A stretch of DNA of 64,000 bases, taken from the NCBI GenBank assembly GCA_004026145.2, contig CP034986.1, positions 5,518,421-5,582,420 of the forward strand. Reading direction: 5' to 3'. Below, piece after piece: positions 1 through 12,413 of the stretch (the stretch's first letter is position 1; each line of letters begins with the position of its first letter). The translations under genes and the position numbers were made by a program. The notes beneath the pieces were generated by a model, which did no database searches, had not been told where the DNA came from, and saw only the letters and a list, made by a program, of their open reading frames with translations. The stretch is from Takifugu bimaculatus (Eukaryota > Chordata > Actinopteri > Tetraodontiformes > Tetraodontidae).

Positions 1-181
1 AATAAAAGAAATAGACTGATATTCCAACACCTTTTAACCTGTGATTATTAATATGGCTGTTTTTGGTTCAGTGGCTGCATAGGTTGCATCTGCATAAGTT
101 GAACTTCTGCACCAGGAAACTCAGTTTCTCGGTGGTTCCTCTTTTGTTCCTCTTCTTTAAGCTCACTGTGTGAACGATAAG
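1..181. other. Upstream flank / 5' UTR of the TRIM gene
   Basis: AT-rich sequence before the TRIM start codon. The part next to the start is presumably 5' UTR. No TATA box or upstream exon can be assigned with confidence. Confidence 0.3.
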
Positions 182-2001
182 ATGGACTTCAGCCAGTCGC
201 AGCAGGCCAGGATGCTGCAGGAGGACCTCACCTGCCCGGTGTGCTTGGAGGTGTACCGCAACCCCCAATTGCTCTCATGCGGCCATAACTTCTGCAAGAC
301 CTGTCTGGACAATGTCAAGCGCCAGGGAGAAAGAGGTCGCTTCCGATGTCCAGAGTGCCGCGAGAGCCACCGCTGTAGTGCCCCGGTCCAAAAGAACTTG
401 AAACTCGCCAGTATTTCTGACAACTACCGTCAGCGGCACAGAGGCAGTGCAGTGTGTTCCAGGGATTTGAAGCCAACGGCAATACAGTCGTTTCTGGTGC
501 AGCAAGTCATGGGCGGCTGTGCTGTTCCCTGTGACTACTGCCCCTCTGGAACGGCATCAAGCACCAGTGCAGCCAGCAACGAGCAAGGGGACTGCGAGCA
601 AGAGGGAGCCACCGCCGCCAGCACTGCCTCTAGCGCTGCCGCCCCAACATATGCAGTGAAGACGTGCTTAAAGTGTGAGGTTTCCATGTGCTTGGAGCAC
701 GTGAAGCCACATCTGGAATTGCCAGCATTCCGAGGCCATCCTCTGACAGAACCAGTTGATGACTTCTGGAAGAGGAAGTGCCCAGAACACGAGGAGATGT
801 ACCAGTAGGGGGCCACTTGTTTGATTAGATTCACTTTTTAAATGACACATTCATTTACTTAATCAGCACCATGTTTTATGGTATTGTACTCAACTACAGA
901 TATTACTGCATGGATGAAAAGATTTGCGTGTGCAACGCCTGCACCATCGAGGGGGGACACGCGGGACACACGATCAAGACCTTAAGAAACACCATGAAAG
1001 ATCTACAGGTACACAGAAGCTGTTGCTCATGATGCGATTAAATCCCAGGTGACACCGTGGTCTTTGTGTCGTCACCAGGGCAGCCTGGAGAAGCAGCTGC
1101 ACAGGGTGGAGAGGAAGTACATCATCACTGAGAAAAAGCAGCAGGAGCAGAAGGACAAGGAGCAGCAGAACAAGGTACGGCAATATGGTGGAGGCGGTTG
1201 TTGTCTTCGTCCCCCCCCTCACTTCTTTCTTCTTACAGAAGTACATGGAGGACTGTGAGAGGGTCTTGAACACTCTGTGTGAGGATATGAAGACGGCGGT
1301 CCTCTCCTTCACCAGTATTCTGAAGGAATGCACACGCACGCACTGTGACACTAACGGCTCGGCCATTCAGAAGAACATCTCAAGGATCAGCCAGGACCAG
1401 GCCCGTCTGCAAGACGCCCGCAGCAACATCGAGGCCCTCATGCAGGAAAACGACCCGTTCCGCTTCATCGAGGTGCAGATGTGTTGGATCAGCTTCTAGA
1501 AACGTTTCCTTTGCACTTGCTTTATATTTCTAATCCTTTTTATTGTCTTTTCAGGCTTACAGGACAAAAGGAAAACAGTTGAGTGCTGACGAAGAGAGCG
1601 TTTCACTCCTGATCCAAAACTCATGATTCCAAATCGTTTTACTACGTGCGTTTGTCAACTTGTGTTCGATTCAGGTGCCGCAGGCTGCTCAGGAAAAACA
1701 TGTTCTACCCAGAATACGTCGATATGGAGACGGAGGCGCTGGAGGTGATGATGGAAATGGAAATGAGAAAATTCCTCGATGAGGATCTCCAGAGTTACGT
1801 TACTAATGCCATTAGCACCATGTGTAAGAACTTTCTTTCTGTCATCTTGCTTTCAGTTCATTGAGTTCTGATTTGAAAAACTAACCGTTCCGTGCAACAG
1901 GTCATACTACGGACGTCGAGGAAGAGGAGGATGAGCAGGAGGAGAACGAGGAGGAGGGGGCAATAGCGGATGAGGAAGATGACGAGGACGACGAGGACTG
2001 A
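182..2001 (+). CDS. TRIM-family RING/B-box protein without SPRY, acidic C-terminus (probable E3 ubiquitin ligase)
   Basis: Seven coding exons fit GT-AG rules and phase: 182-804, 900-1008, 1079-1174, 1239-1472, 1555-1577, 1675-1823 and 1901-2001, giving 444 residues. The N-terminus has a C3HC4 RING at about residues 18-59 (CPVC, SCGHNFCKTC, CPEC). A B-box1-like zinc module follows (CDYC, then TCLKCEVSMCLEH), split by a Ser/Ala/Gln-rich loop. A B-box2 spans the exon 1-2 junction (CPEH to CNACTIEGGHAGH). A Gln/Lys/Glu-rich coiled coil runs through exons 3-4. No PRY/SPRY domain is seen; the last exon is Glu/Asp-rich. Members of this family ubiquitinate substrates via the RING and dimerise through the coiled coil. 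The start at 182 is the first ATG in frame. The TGA at 1999-2001 may be premature: an acidic open frame continues in the next phase to 2185. The gene is TRIM-like with confidence; the exact orthologue is unknown to me. Confidence 0.85.
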
Positions 2002-2062
2002 TGACGAACTCAACATCAGCAGTGTGGAGGAAATAAGTGAGGGGGAGGAATTAAGTGAGGGG

Positions 2063-2097
<35 letters not shown>

Positions 2098-2928
2098 GGC
2101 CAATCTGAGTGATGCACCATATGATCTTTATAGTCCAGAAGAGGAGAGGAGGAGGAGGAGGATGAAGATGAGGAAGAGGAAATAATTAACTTTGAAGCGA
2201 GGAGAGTGTGAAAAAAGGAGCGCTTGTGTGTTTAGATTTCTGCAGATGAATGTTGATGTTTTAATTTTGGAATGTTCCTGCTTTTAACTTTAGCAAACCT
2301 CAAACCTGTGATGGACAGAATCAGCTTCCAAAGAGCTCCAAGAATCTGCTGCCATGAACTGAGCTCTGTTGTGTCCTGCTCACTAAGGTGCTTTATCTCA
2401 TTCAGCTGTTTGCTGCAAACATGTTTATACACACGACAAGAATATATTTTTGAATCCAACACAAGTTAAACTGTTATTACTTGTGAAATGACTTTCTAAA
2501 CACTGAGGCATAATCCTTATGTTTGCGAACGTATGAGTATTTTAAGACATTCAGAGCTTGATCAAACGAGATGGAAGATCAACGACCCTGAAGGACCTCT
2601 GCATGATTTATGATTGTTGGACTGTTTTCTTCATGCTTGATTTCAAATACTTGAGGCCAAAGATGAGTTGATTGCATTCAAATGGATGCTTCTGGCATGT
2701 AAAGAAAAATACTTAAAATATGCAGTGAATGTTGGTTCATGGCTTCAGAATACGTTTTGATGTATTGAATGTGATGCTTTTTCTCATGCACTGATTAAAT
2801 ACTGAATGTATTTAATTTTGCCCTATAATGATTTCTTCCCCCCACAAAAATGCAATTCTATGCCAGAGATTATAATGTTATGTGTCAGATTTATGAGCAT
2901 TCATTCATTTTGGAATATTACATAATTT

Positions 2929-2934
2929 AATAAA
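2929..2934 (+). terminator. Polyadenylation signal AATAAA of the TRIM gene
   Basis: A canonical AATAAA about 0.9 kb after the TRIM stop, in an AT-rich stretch without other exons. It implies a 3' UTR of roughly 0.75-0.95 kb. Nothing else is seen between 2210 and 3300. Confidence 0.5.
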
Positions 2935-3458
2935 TGCCTGTTTGAATGTGGACATTTGTTTTTTCCCCTTTTGCAAACATGGAGAAATAAGAGGGATATA
3001 ATCACATAAATGGGGAGTTTATAGGAGGATACAAAGGGATTCTATTGACTAGCATTGTTTTGTATTTGTGTTGCCTTAGAAAAAAACATTATTTCTGAAG
3101 TACCTAATTTATCTATTACCAGCTTGGGATTTTTTTTATTTTATTTTCCCTGTTCTATTATTCTATTAATAATCTCGTTAAATTGTGATTATTTTTTAAA
3201 AGAATATTTTATTTTTTTCCCCCTTGATTTGTCATACTATTTAAAGTACAAAACTAGATTTGAAAAATAAAACACAACAAACGGCTGATGATACCGGAAC
3301 GGACACAAAGCCCAGATGGACCGACTCCCATGATGCACTTCCGGATCAGGCTTCCGCGCTGTGTGTATGCGTCTTTAAGCTTGTTGTGAAATTGTAGCCA
3401 CATGTAGTTAATTTTTCTTATCGTGACAACCACCACACAGTCCAGGGAATATTGAGAG

Positions 3459-5821
3459 ATGATTCCTACCTTTCAAAAGGTAAACTTTTGCTTTTAATTC
3501 CGCTAGATGTTTAGATTCCCAGCAGAGGTCAGCAGCAGCAATTTCAGTGAGCTTCATTCCGAGTTTCCAGGGTCATTAAATTCACTCCCGGCTCGACGAA
3601 CTGTAGCTGGCACATGGTTTTTATTAAAGATGGCAATTAAAGAAACATTCATTTTTTCCCACGATAGAACGCTGCTGATCAAACCTTCTTATCTCTACTT
3701 TGTTAGAGGCTTTTAGTGTGAAAATACGTTTCGCAGATGTTCCTGGAAAAATAATAATAGTTCCCAGATAAATGAATAGGCTACATTTATTTTGCAACAA
3801 GTTTTTAGAACAAGTGTCCATATCATCGATATATCATCGTTTTTCCTCCCCAGGTGTTAAATCGAGCAGTTCTATCATGCCGGTACGATTTTCATTTTCA
3901 AATATTCTTCCATCTTAAACTCATTTTACCATCAAGAGTTTGCAGACGAGCAACTAGCCTGTAAAGATATGTGTTGTTAATGGTTCTGTTGTAAAAATGT
4001 AAAGTTTCTGTTTTAACTCCACTGACAGTTTCTCTCTCCAATTATAGGGCTGCACCATCCAACCCAAATCCCGTCTGGGGTAGATATTGAAATCTACTGA
4101 TCAATGTTATTTCTAAATGAAAGCATCTCTGTTTTCTATTGTATGGCCATTTTTATTAAATAGATTTATTTATTTTTTAATGAATCTGCAGGTGCTGTCG
4201 CTGAAAGAGGCTACAAAGGCATGCCGACCCACAGGGATTGGGAAGTGGAGGCACCTTTTACTTAAAGTAGCTGTAAGGATCTTTAAAAACATGTTTCAGA
4301 CAACATGGAAATGGCTTTAAAATTAAATTGACACATGAAAACAGAATAAAATGGATAGGAATATAGTCTTATGAGTGACCCTGGAAATGATAACTCTCTT
4401 GTCAGCCTAAGAAAAAGAAGGACAAACTCCAGATCAAACCAATCTCGGCTGCCACGGAAACGGCGTACGGGACGCTGAACGTTATGGTGTCGGGTTTTGA
4501 TATGACGCTGGTGGAGCACTACTCCCAGTACATCCACAACCTCTGCAACCGGCTCGGCATCAAGGTAGCTGAGAGGTGGGTCAACGTGTTTGAAATTCTT
4601 TTATTTTCGCTTCAGTCATCGTTTCAAGGCCCCGCGTGTACGTAATCTAATAGTTTATGTCTGGTTAAGCCGCCATCCAGTTAGGAAAATAGCAGAATAG
4701 AATTGACAATACAGTTGGTGGCATGAAAAGATATTCAGGAATAGTCGGTTGCCCTTGGAGACCACAGTAGTTTACCACTTGGACACTAGATGTCAATGTT
4801 TTATCACAAAATTACACATGGTTCTATAGAATATGTAGTGTTTGTTCTTCAGCTAAGAACATGATGACAAATATCTATTTTAGACATTTAACTCATAGCA
4901 AATGAAATGATAACACTATCACAAACGAAAGAAAGATCCTTTTACAAACCTGCTTTTCGAACTTCATTACAAATGCGTCGACCCCTCGTTAAGAAAAGTA
5001 GATGAATAGTGGAGAGAATATTACATTGACATAAATACGTGTTGTTACTCACATTTAAGCTTTTTCTTTATTTACCAGCTATGCGTTGCCCACCAAGAGC
5101 GTAGAGGTCATGGTAATGCAGGACCAAGGCACCAAAATGTACGTGGACGCTGTCCTCAAGACACACGAGCGAGTCGTCCAGGTGAGGCTCTTGTCTCTAC
5201 GCTGAATGTGTCGTTGAGTTCTGCCACTCCTGATCTGTTGTACCTGTTTCTCCAGCTGAGCAGTCTGGATGCAGCATTGTGTCCTGTTTTCATGGACGTT
5301 GTTTTAAAGAACCAGCCAGAAGGAGTTAAGCTAGTTGTCAATGAGGTGAGTTCATAAACCACAATATTAGATATATTTCAGAAATTGCACATTTATTATA
5401 TTTACGAGCTTAAAGTTGATTGAATTGTTACATTGTGTACCAACACATTGTGTGTATTTATGTGCTAAAACAAATAATTTAGGATTTCCTTCTGGTCATG
5501 GTGTTTCCACGTGGGTTTTGTCATCCCACTTGCTGTGTTCCCAGTTGAGTTTAACTCTGGAACAATTTTAAAAGGACATTCTGAAACACCAAAATTCTCC
5601 TGTAACGCAACAAAACCTAAATTAAAAGACAATCGTAGCCTTAAGTCCAGTGCATCCACTTTCTTTTGACCTACATGGTGCATCCGTAACATATAGAAAC
5701 CGATAATAATTGAGAACCCCCCCCCCCCCATTTCTCCTCTCAGCACACTGAGGCCGAATATCAAGCACGTTTCAAGGGGCGTCCCGAGCTGGAGGGGCTC
5801 CTTGCTCAGATGAACCAGTAG
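3459..5821 (+). CDS. mrpl48: Mitochondrial large ribosomal subunit protein L48 (mL48), with an apparent 1-nt insertion in exon 4
   Basis: Exons: 3459-3479, 3854-3882, 4048-4079, 4192-4272, 4406-4575, 5079-5181, 5256-5345 and 5744-5821. From exon 4 on, the product aligns with vertebrate MRPL48: the GIGK/HLLLK segment, a PKKKK linker, then an S10-like domain containing YSQYIHNLCNRLGIKV, SYALPTKSVEVM, TKMYVDAVLKTHERVVQ and the end ELEGLLAQMNQ. The N-terminus is short and Arg-containing, as in a mitochondrial targeting peptide. The exons total 604 nt, one more than a multiple of three. The surplus base is near 4233, where RGYKGMPTH (one frame) must join GIGKWRHLLLK (the next frame). Without it the product is 200 residues, close to human MRPL48 (about 212). 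An alternative acceptor near 4207 would also restore frame but loses the conserved RGYK..PTH. The protein is a structural part of the mitoribosome. Confidence 0.92.
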
Positions 5822-5910
5822 GACTGGTGGACTACACGATACACATATTTGTGCAGTCGTTTCTAGTTTATATTTATAATTACTCAACCATTCATGATTG
5901 ACATTCTCTA

Positions 5911-5916
5911 AATAAA
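5911..5916 (+). terminator. mrpl48: Polyadenylation signal AATAAA of mrpl48
   Basis: AATAAA 90 nt downstream of the mrpl48 stop codon, giving a short 3' UTR. A second AATAAA lies near 6231. Confidence 0.65.
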
Positions 5917-5929
5917 GTGCTCCCTTTCT

Positions 5930-8900
5930 TCTCCTGGCATCAGAAGTTTTATTTTTGGCCCCAATAATTTCATTTCCGATCACATCGTTACTGTGGCGAC
6001 TCAAAATTTGTTCATAAAATTCCAACATTCACACATCAGAGTCAAGAAATGAGTCTGGTTTCAATCATCAAAACACTTTTGTGGAGTGGTCACAAATGTT
6101 ATATTAATGGTAGATTTGTTTCCACGGAGTGAGAAAGCCGAGGTTTGTGGGCCACAGCATGCACACTACAGTTTAATTATGGGACTGAGGGTGGTGGGGC
6201 TGTCTGATCCGCTTCAGCACAGTGTGTGTCAATAAAATTTTAAAACCGGCTTTGGATGTGTGCTAAAGTTGTGGTTCTGTTGCAGTTTCACCAGAGTATC
6301 GCCTCTTAGCTGAAAGAAAGCAACGGCAGGCAGCAGAGGTTAGGTTAGCAAATATATTTTAATATATAATATTTATTTTAGCACAATGACAAAATGGCAT
6401 AATTACATTTCACTCAAGTCATTTCTTTTAAAACATGACAAATGGCATAATTTCAGTTCAGTCTCCTTTAAATCATGACAAAAAAGCCATTTTTTAGAGT
6501 AATACTCGACCGCTGCGACATTTTGTCAGAATGGGTTTGGGTCATGTGTTGTGTCAGCTATTTATTATAATCCGGATGAAAAATAAGTCAATAAGTGCGT
6601 TTACTTGTGCATCGAAAATAGACTACACTTCTCGCCCTATTGACGTGAATAATTTGTGTAATTGGACTGAAACGATGCAGTTTGCGGTAGTGGGATTATA
6701 GGCGGAGTTGAGCCGCCTCCCCGCCCGCTGGATCGGCGGTTTACACTTTTACATTGTTGTTCTCGGGCCACATCGTTGATTTATTTATTTTAACGCCATA
6801 CCACACCAATAAACAGAGAAGTTAGCCAGCGTGTTAGCAGCCATAGCTAAATTAACAGTAGCGATGGACGAGTGTTCGTCTCAGTAAAGTCGTCCGTGAA
6901 TCGGCGTCACGGCGTTCCAAACATACGTTGCCATAGCTCGCTAGGTTCCCACGTTTGCTACAGCACGCGCCAGACTGTTTGTAAACAACTAAGTGGGACG
7001 TTTCTGATTCAAGGTCAGTGAATTATAAGCGAAATGTAGCACATTCGTAGATCATTTTGGCCAATTCCACGTGCACGTGCTCTGGTAAGTCGACTCGAAT
7101 CCAAGCTATCTGTGGGCGTTAGTCCGGCTCCATTCAGACTGGGCCGATTATAGTCGAGCTAAGGCACCAACAAGCATTTTATGTAATCAAACTAATGCAG
7201 GGACTCGTTTTTCTTGTAAGGATGTAAACGCACTTATTCTAAATACCTAGTTTAAGAAGAATCTGCATCGAATTTGACTGAAAACTGTTGCAAACCTATC
7301 TGCTTTCAAAATGATTACTTTGTCCGTTGCTAAGCTGTTTCAGTTTCTAACTGCGCTAGCCTACTTCTACTCCATCAAACGTTGGATACCTATACGCCAC
7401 GGCCACCACATCATTAAGTTTAGTGTAGCATGAACACCACTTGGATAAACATTGAAAAGTCTACTACAGCTAATGGAACTAGATTGGACTGATGATGGCA
7501 GCGACCGCAATTAAAATAGTTCCAAAATGTTGAGAAAATGTAGAATATTTATAGAACATTAAGACTTAAAAAAAAAAAAAGAACAAACGGACTTCTGATC
7601 ACACCGCAGTGTTCTCACATTGTACATAATTCATGTGCAAATATAACTTCCACATTCAAAATGAATGAAACCTCAGGGGCATTGATACGTACCCCTGAGG
7701 GACGTCTACTAAGCACAAAACTGTTGCACCCAGCTGACACCACGGCTTATTTATCTTCCAACACCTTCAACCTGCTAAACTACTCTCAACTACTTGCTCT
7801 AACCAGGCACAAAACTCTTACATACCATTTTTTCCTCTTCCTTTTCATTCTCAACACAAAAATAAAAGTAGCTGTGGCGCCTCAAGTGATGGAAGTAGAA
7901 TATGTAAACACCAATGAACAGTACTAAGAATACAATGTGGAAAAATATATAATTTACCTAAGTTTTGATAAATGTTACCTATTTGAAGTAATTATTTAAA
8001 ATATCTAATCTGTCATTAGTTATTTTCTATCTTAAGGTATTCAGCTAATCACATTCCTTCTAGTCTCAGTCAAACTAGCACAGCTAACAGCTGTTAATCC
8101 CATGTTAGCTAGTGCAAAAACAGAGAGTTCAAGTTCAAATAGCGCTAACCTCACTTTTTGATTTAAATCACAACGTATAAATGCGTATACATTGAGCTAG
8201 CTGAAGTTCAACTGATTGTTTACCTGTGTAAGCTATAACTTTTTTAGTCAGCAAGATTGTGGGATAGTATTTACTTAACTGCTAGTTTTTCAATTGATTG
8301 AATGATTAAAACTGTGCTGTATGTTGGCAAATCTGCAAGAAAGAAAAGTCAGTGTTTAATAGCATTTAGCAAAAACAAAAAGATATCACATATGTGATTA
8401 GACTACTTGCTAAGCTACGACTGCTCTCGGATCTAAATGAACCATGGACATTTGTGACTTTTCTTTTTTACAAATTTGAAAGGCTAATGTCATGAAATAA
8501 TGAATGCGCAGCTTTTAGTGCTAGCTTTTTTTTTAACGCCCACTTTTCTGTGACCTTCATATTTAATACTAAAATCTTTTTCATTAATACGCAATACCAA
8601 AGTAATGGCGGAATACATTTTTATGGAACTGGGGACTCGCTTATGAGAAATCTGCCTTCCCAAAACCCAACATTGTCCGTGCAGTTGGCGCAACTTTAGC
8701 TTCAATTGCCGTTTCCCACTGTTGTGAGGGCATACAAGGCAAAATTTGTGTCCGCTTTTGTCATGATTTTCAGAAACTCTGAAGATAACTCATTTTACAA
8801 GCAGTCACTACAACACGTCCGATCAAGTACGACACATAATTGAAAACATAATATCGTCAAATAGGTAGAAATGAACACCACTTTTTTAAAAAGTCATCCA

Positions 8901-11900
8901 AAGCAGAGAAAAAAAAAACACGAACAGAGAACAGCGCGAATTATAAAAATCCTCATACAGCCTGCTTAACATCAGATAAGCGATATATTTTCATCCCATT
9001 AAATCGTTTCCAGTTAGTAAAACAGAGTCTGGATACAAATAAACAACAATATATAGGCATTAAATAAATTAATTTCATAACAAACACAGTGATGTATATT
9101 CAAAATACATATTTACAACCCAAAACGAAAAACTTAAAAAAAAAAAAAAAAAAAACTCTTTCAGGGAGAATGAGACAGTTTGAATTTCTTTGTTTACCTT
9201 CAAACGATCTCTATTTATATTTCGGTTTATTATATCAATAATCATCTTGTAGATGGTTTATTCCTTTGCAGCATTTACTAAATTGATATGTACTCTGTAG
9301 AAGGAAATCCAGATTCTGACATCATTAGCGAGTGATATGTTAAGATATGGAATCAGACTAGCTACACAGGTGAACATGAAGCAGTCATCTGCAAAGTCGA
9401 TAAAAAAAAAATATATACGGGACAAACGTCGTTTCTCAAATAAAGCGGAAAGCGAAAAAAGTAACAAATCGCAGCATTTTGATGCTAACGCTGACATGTC
9501 TAAACTGCTAAGAGGAGTCACTACAGGAGATTCTAAAGCATTACAAAGACTGACTTTTTTTTATTATTGATTTTTGCGTGATAGACGACTACACGATCAT
9601 GTGCATTATTCCATTGGCTAGTGAAATCCAGACAGGGAAAAAAGACGTGGTTACATATATCTAAATTCTCAAGTTGCTAATAAAAGCTTAAAAAACAAGT
9701 AGAATGGCCAGAATCCTCCCATGCTGATGTTTTTTTTTATTTTTACAAAATTAGAAACCCATGCTCACCTGCAAATTGGTTTACTTCAGTGTTAATGGTG
9801 AGTGCGATTTAGACCTAGTTCTGTCCTCTGTAAAGCTGGAGAAGACCATTACCCATAGATCATAGCAGTACAGGAAGTAACTGCCTCCTCGTTTGCTCTC
9901 AAACATGATGAATCCGACTTTTTCCTTGATTTGAGCTGTAGGAGGGCAGTTAGGCTACAGCTTCACTTAGGGTCGGGCCAAGCGTGGGCTAGTCTTAAAG
10001 CTAAAGGCAGAACCCAGCCAGAATTCATTTCAAACAGTGCTTTGTCTTTTTGTCTTTTTTTAATGGGTTAGTGATGTATGAAATGTAAGCTGCGAGCTAA
10101 ATGCTAGGTATTCATGTGTACTGTCATCATTGACGGACTAATGCCAATAATTAGCCACATAGCCACAATCTAAAAATCCAGGATTCCCAGTTAAATGTAC
10201 CCAAGTGACCATGCAGATCCTGGACTAGCATTTCAGTGGATCCTTGGAATTAACGTCAAACTTCCACAGGTTAGATAGAAGGTTACACGCTAGCTTTTCA
10301 TTTTGTGTTGAGGCAAATGTGTTTGCTTCGCGGTGTCAAATTGTCACCATACAAATTTCTAACTTAATGAATTGAACTATTTATCCAATTTTCAAAAGGT
10401 TTGCCTACTGCTAGCTAGCCCTTGCGTCACCCAGTCTGGTCACTGGTAACTTTTACAGCCGAAGGGATTTGTTCAGAGGAGACGTTGCCGGGTTTTCTAA
10501 CTGACAGATGCATAGGATATGAATTAATCTCACACTAAAATATACATCAAGCAATAAAAAAGCGATCACGTAAACAGTGATCAAAATAAAAGTCTTGGTC
10601 ATTGGCACGAGGGTTGCATTTTGGTGCTAACGGACAGGAATGTAGCGGTACCGATTTTTAGGATTTTCTCTTTTGTAAGAAAGATGGGGGCAGAAACGCA
10701 CCATCGCTCATCATAAGCGTCACCTCTCTGTATCGGCGAGAGCCGTTTTCACTTACTCGTCTCTACCTCGTCACAGTTTTTGGAAAATTTCGGGGTAAAT
10801 GCAAAGTTCACTAAGGCTTCGATGGGGGGGGGGGGGCGGGGGAGAGAAAGGAGACACAGTGTTCAAAAAGAACAGTTCTAGTTTAGATTCAACAGTCTTG
10901 TTAGCGAAGATGGTGCATGGCAGAAATGGCATAGTCGCGAGCTGTTCTATGTAGCGATCTGTTTTTGTTTCCGTACGTTTTTCTTATTCTTAGACCTGCA
11001 CTTTTTAGCATAAGCTGTCTTCTTTCCAACAGACAAAAATTCATTTCAGTGCAACAAATCAAAAAACAAGAAAATGCTAAAGGGTAAGAAGTCTGTTATA
11101 TTTGCGTTATCACGTACGTTGACATGGTTTCATTAGATGAAATGTCAAATATACAGTATAGTGGGCATGTGTGGCTGGATGTCCCCTAGATGCAGTGTGG
11201 GGCAATATATTATTTCTTGTAATATATTATTTGTATATTTATATATATAGATGTCTATGCTAACTGGCACCTTCTGTTAAAACCTTTATCGTTAAATATT
11301 TTATGTGGGTATGAGTGAAAATAAAGACAAATTGTGGCTTTTCTCCCAAAATTGTCTAAAAATGTTGGGCTTTTTTGTAGAGGGACGTAATCATCCGCAT
11401 AAAGGCAATACGAACAGATCTGACTGTCCTGTTCGGTACGACTAAAGTTTAATTTTGTCCCATGGTAAATTGGGCAAAAGAGGCAAGAAAAAGCATTCTT
11501 TATAACTCTGTTTTGTACTGGGCAATTTAATTTTTGTGAAGCTTACTTTTTCTTGCTAAGCTAGCCATCTCATTTAAGAGATGGTTAGCTTAGCACAAAG
11601 TATCCAATACACCAGTCATTGTAAAAATCAGTCTGAAAGTCCTCATCTCTCGGCGAGGCAAAATGTAAATCTGGCTTGCCAAGCTCCTGGCTCAGCTAAT
11701 TTTGGATCTGTATGCTAAGCTAAGCTAACTTGCTCATGGCTCGATAACTGGTATTGACTCTCTGGCGTCTTTCCCAAAGTGTCAAGGCGTCCCTTCATTT
11801 GACAAACATGCCCGTGCAAAAAAAGGAGCAGCACATAAAACCAGGGACGTTAACAATTTTTAACTTCCTATAAACTGATGATTAAATCTGATTAAACAGA

Positions 11901-12413
11901 TGCAACAGTTGTCTGATCTGTTAGCATATTTTACATTTCGATGGTTCACAAAGTAGCCACAATTGCTTTTCCTTGTCCGAAATACCGGAAACTAAAGGAG
12001 GCGTGATCTGTGCAGCCGCGGGTGTTCTAGCGGTGATAAATTAGCCTTACATGCTGCGTACACACAAACATATACGCGCTCACAAACGTTGCAGACGGTT
12101 GCATAAACACAGCATCACAGATCGAACAGTTCACATGTTGCACTCACTCTGACCTGACCCACTCAGATCTTTGGCTCTCTCCTCACACTCCTACACTGTT
12201 TTTCCCATCTTCAGATTTCTTCCCCTCCTGTCTGTTTTTCTCGTCTCCCCTCAGCTCGGGAAGCGGCTGCATCGCGGCGGTCTGATTGGTTTTGCGTCGT
12301 GGGTGGGTTGTTTTTTTTGTGTCATTGCGCGAAAGACATGGGAGCGGCGGGGTTGGTCAGTTGGTCGGAGCGAAGAATCCAAGATGTAGAGATCAGTGCT
12401 TGCGGTTGCCACC
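5930..12413. other. Gene-poor stretch between convergent mrpl48 and pea15, including the pea15 3' UTR
   Basis: No convincing coding exon is visible on either strand. The sequence is AT-rich and stop-dense. The right end must contain the minus-strand 3' UTR of pea15. Candidate poly(A) signals for it (TTTATT on the plus strand) occur near 9257 and at 6372-6377, but none can be chosen from sequence alone. A GC-richer block at about 6680-7090 stands out. There is an A-run near 9134-9153 and a G-run near 10825-10837. Confidence 0.4.
6680..7090 (+). promoter_or_regulatory. Possible CpG-containing promoter or non-coding first exon
   Basis: Within AT-rich surroundings this block has CpGs and GC-box-like runs (GCCTCCCCGCCCGC near 6713) and ends with a good donor-like CTG|GTAAGTCG near 7083. 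It contains a short ATG-stop frame only. No downstream plus-strand exon could be linked to it before casq1 at 37.7 kb, so a lncRNA or an alternative promoter is only a guess. Confidence 0.2.

Noticed and set aside
5465..6028. 187-codon minus-strand open frame
   Set aside because: It lies antisense to the last mrpl48 exon and its 3' UTR, contains a Gly run from the C-run, and has no recognisable features.
10825..10845. G-run as a G-quadruplex or regulatory element
   Set aside because: It is a simple mononucleotide run; no other evidence of function.
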